Positions 61,994 through 64,000 of a stretch of 64,000 nt of DNA are shown piece by piece (the stretch's first letter is position 1; each line of letters opens with the position of its first letter). Both the position numbers and the translations under genes were made by a program. Origin of the DNA: JACKBC01 sp041391125 (GTDB lineage Bacteria > Chloroflexota > Anaerolineae > Caldilineales > Caldilineaceae). A model generated the notes under the pieces. It was not told the DNA's origin. It searched no databases and saw only the letters and a list, made by a program, of their open reading frames with translations. The stretch spans positions 1-64,000 of the forward strand of contig JAWKON010000025.1 of NCBI GenBank assembly GCA_041391125.1, written 5' to 3'.

Positions 61994-63451
61994 TCACATC
62001 ATGGTCCGAATATTGGGGTGCGATCCCTGCCAGTAGCCGCGGGCGCCCATTTCGGGAATGTCCAATCCCAAAATTTCAGCCGCGGGATCGCTGCGCAGCA
62101 GCCCCCAGCCGTTGAGAATGCGAAAGAAGACATACGAAAGGCCAAAGACAAAGACAAAAATCGCCACAATTTCGGAGATCTGCGCTAGCAGTTGCCCCGC
62201 GCCACCGCCATAAAAGAGACCGGTAACGGCGCTGTCAATGCCGTTCCACGCCGCTGTATCCGGGTTGCCCGCGCTGAAAAGACCCACGGCCAGCAGCCCC
62301 CACAGGCCGTTGACAAAATGGACCGGCACCGCGCCCACCGGATCGTCAATCCGCATTCGCTCCAGCGCGAAAGACGCCCAACAGACCAGCACGCCGGCCA
62401 CCAAACCAATCACCACTGCGGCCCAGGCCGTCACAAACGCACAGGGCGCTGTAATCGCCACCAGCCCGGCCAGCACGCCGTTGACCGACATGGCGGGGTC
62501 GGGCCGCTTGGCCGGGCCAAACCACCACATATAAAACATGGCGCTCATGCCCGCCGCCGCGCCCGCCAACAACGTATTGACCGTGGCCAGCGCCACCAGG
62601 TTGATCAGCGCGCCCTGGATGCCCAATGTGGAGCCCGGATTAAAACCAAACCAGCCAAAGAACAGAATAATCGTCCCCAATACGCCCATGGGAATGTCAT
62701 GGCCGGGGATGGCGTTGGGCGTGCCGTCTTTGTTAAAGCGCCCTAATCGCGGTCCTAGTACCAATGTAACCGCCAGCCCGACGGCGCCGCCCGTCATATG
62801 CACCACACCTGAACCAGCAAAATCGACGGCGCCATTGCCCAATCCCAGCGTGCGTCCCAAATTGGCCAGCCAGCCGCCGCCCCATACCCAATTGCCAACC
62901 AGGGGATAGATAAACATGCTGACCCAAAAACCCATCAAAATAAAGCCGCTAAAGCGCAGCCGCTCGGCGCCGGAGCCGGTGGGAATGGTGGCGGCGGTGT
63001 CCATAAAGACCATTTGGAACATAAAAAAGGCAAAGATGCCGGCCAGGCTCAATTGAATCCCTTGCAAGAAAAAACCGGACATTCCCAAGATGCCCCACTG
63101 CTCACCAATGCGCAGACCGCTGGAGAGCGAATCGCCCCACGCCCCCAGCGTCACCGGCGAAAAGGCCCAAATCGGCGATCCTTGGGTGGCGCTGCGCGCC
63201 GTCTCGGCATAGCTATAATTCACGGCGCCAAACTCAAAGGCAAAGCCGCAGATCCAATAGCCGATGGCGCCCACACAAAAGACCATCATGTTCATCATCA
63301 TGGTGTGCGCCACATTTTTGGCCCGCGTAAAGCCCGTTTCCACCAATGCAAAACCGGCTTGCATGAAGAACACCATGAAGCCGGCCAAAAGTAACCACAA
63401 TATATTGGCGTTGACGGTCAAGACGTCAACGCTGGTTTTCAATTCATCCAT
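61994..63451 (-). CDS. amtB: Ammonium transporter AmtB
   Basis: The 485-residue protein has eleven predicted membrane helices and the Amt signatures: MVFFMQAGFALVETGFTRAKN in helix 1, DFAGSGVVHMTGGAVGLAV (twin-His pore residue), FFGWFGFNPGSTLG, and VHFVNGLWGLLAVGLF (second pore His). The start is the ATG at 63451 with AAGGAAA upstream. AmtB conducts ammonium across the membrane and is gated by GlnK, whose gene follows at once. A cytosolic C-terminus (LGLDIPEMGARGYW) with the conserved GxxxE-type PII contact is kept. Confidence 0.95.
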   Translation of the reverse strand: MDELKTSVDVLTVNANILWLLLAGFMVFFMQAGFALVETGFTRAKNVAHTMMMNMMVFCVGAIGYWICGFAFEFGAVNYSYAETARSATQGSPIWAFSPVTLGAWGDSLSSGLRIGEQWGILGMSGFFLQGIQLSLAGIFAFFMFQMVFMDTAATIPTGSGAERLRFSGFILMGFWVSMFIYPLVGNWVWGGGWLANLGRTLGLGNGAVDFAGSGVVHMTGGAVGLAVTLVLGPRLGRFNKDGTPNAIPGHDIPMGVLGTIILFFGWFGFNPGSTLGIQGALINLVALATVNTLLAGAAAGMSAMFYMWWFGPAKRPDPAMSVNGVLAGLVAITAPCAFVTAWAAVVIGLVAGVLVCWASFALERMRIDDPVGAVPVHFVNGLWGLLAVGLFSAGNPDTAAWNGIDSAVTGLFYGGGAGQLLAQISEIVAIFVFVFGLSYVFFRILNGWGLLRSDPAAEILGLDIPEMGARGYWQGSHPNIRTMM

Positions 63452-63514
63452 AAATTTTCCTTGTTAACCTCGCTTTAACTGCATGAAAACAACCAAAGCG
63501 ACCCTTTTGTGCAT

Positions 63515-63533
63515 TGTGCATATTTTGCGCACA
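63515..63533. promoter_or_regulatory. Dyad TGTGC-N9-GCACA upstream of amtB
   Basis: TGTGCATATTTTGCGCACA is an interrupted palindrome 64 bases before the amtB ATG. Nitrogen regulators of several families use dyads in such positions, but the sequence does not match the NtrC consensus closely, so the regulator is unknown. Similar TGC-A-TGC fragments occur near 63667 and 63755. No sigma-54 promoter was found. Confidence 0.35.
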
Positions 63534-63802
63534 AAGCACGCTCCACCATTCACGGCGGCGCCCCCAGCGGCCCGACTGTGGGCATGATTCTTCCCTGTGT
63601 GGATCAACTGTTTTACCCGATAGCCATCATCCTTTCTCGCGTCAATGGTCCAAAAGACAACAATATGCATAATTCTGCATTGCAGCATCAGAGTATACTC
63701 TTTTGTTTCAAGCGCTGCATCAGCTATTTTTCACAATCCCTCTTTACGCCCCATATGCACTTTGCACAAATTTTAATGAAAATTATAGCCCAGGAAGTTA
63801 TG

Positions 63803-63868
63803 AAAAGGTGATCGGGTGACACCTGACTGGTCACCTTGTCACCCGGTCACCTTTTCATCTTGTCATTC
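63803..63868. repeat. Octamer arms (AAGGTGAT / GTCACCTT)
   Basis: Left arm: aaaggtgatcgggtgacacc. Right arm: ggtcaccttgtcacccggtcaccttttcatcttgtcat. The arms pair around tgact. It lies upstream of amtB in the 63452-64000 gap, in which I found no gene. Confidence 0.8.
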
Positions 63869-63922
63869 ATGGCCGTTAGTATGGCCAATAGTATTATTCG
63901 CCCGCCAACCCCAAAATCTGTT

Positions 63923-63952
63923 GGATGGCGGGAATGCCCTGTGGTATACTGC
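63923..63952 (+). promoter_or_regulatory. Possible promoter for a gene beyond the window end
   Basis: TTGGAT (63923-63928) and TATACT (63947-63952) are 18 bases apart on the plus strand. No start codon with a ribosome site follows before 64000, so any gene would begin outside. This is a match to consensus only. Confidence 0.3.
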
Positions 63953-64000
63953 GCCCAGTCTCTTCACACACTTGTAATTCCCACACATTTTCATACAAAT

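Noticed and set aside
1..64000. tRNA, rRNA or riboswitch genes
   Set aside because: No cloverleaf, rRNA-like or known riboswitch consensus was recognised by eye; a covariance-model scan would be needed to exclude small RNAs.

Overview
This looks like a piece of a Chloroflexota chromosome (Anaerolineae or Caldilineae-like, probably from a metagenome). That assignment is inferred, not measured. It rests on the GC-rich composition by eye, two very large CHAT-nSTAND-WD40 proteins, a soluble-adenylyl-cyclase-like protein, mosaic secreted proteins ending in a short hydrophobic Leu-Pro tail, and intergenic spaces full of small palindromic repeats and 7- or 8-base tandem arrays. I found no rRNA, tRNA, CRISPR array or complete insertion sequence.

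Layout. 0-6.6 kb: the 3' part of a giant secreted protein (beta-helix, 12 copies of a hexapeptide, C25-like caspase-fold peptidase, Ig-like domains, RTX repeats). 7-14.3 kb: a nucleotide-translocase-like membrane protein with HEAT repeats, a lone cyclic-nucleotide-binding protein and, convergent to them, an sAC-like tandem adenylate cyclase with an ATPase/TPR tail. 14.5-22.4 kb: housekeeping and accessory genes (serine hydrolase, YqeY-like, SDR, methyltransferase, ICL/PEPM-family enzyme, GNAT, EamA transporter, BTAD/NB-ARC regulator). 22.9-34.9 kb: two tandem CHAT-nSTAND-TM-WD40 genes separated by a small secreted protein. The first copy is broken by a repeat insertion and two later frameshifts. 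The second is intact (1757 aa). 35-40.2 kb: an FG-GAP plus HELGH metalloprotease protein whose 5' half is riddled with frameshifts. 40.5-47.5 kb: a co-directional set of LysM protein, beta-sandwich protein, glycosidase/SH3/N-acetylmuramidase membrane protein and a C25-like caspase-fold protein. None of the four has an N-terminal signal peptide. 47.7-60.5 kb, minus strand: a sugar-acid catabolic cluster (Rpn-like nuclease gene, RidA-like protein, SMP-30 lactonase, SDR, LacI regulator, CUT1 ABC transporter, apionate-lactonase-like enzyme), headed by a flavin monooxygenase and a ChbG-like deacetylase. 60.8-63.5 kb: a mazEF-type toxin-antitoxin pair with its promoter and operator, then amtB-glnK.

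The most unusual property is the non-coding fraction. At least fifteen arrays of different heptamers or octamers occur, many arranged as two opposing arms able to form a hairpin. Two lie in frame at the same linker of the two CHAT paralogs. Three otherwise unrelated palindromes share the same terminal inverted repeat of about 11 bp. Many genes carry single-base frameshifts, especially at 12.9-14.1, 28.1-28.4, 35-37.5 and 47-60 kb. Because they hit conserved single-copy genes, consensus error is at least as likely as true decay, and the gene calls there are reconstructions across several frames.
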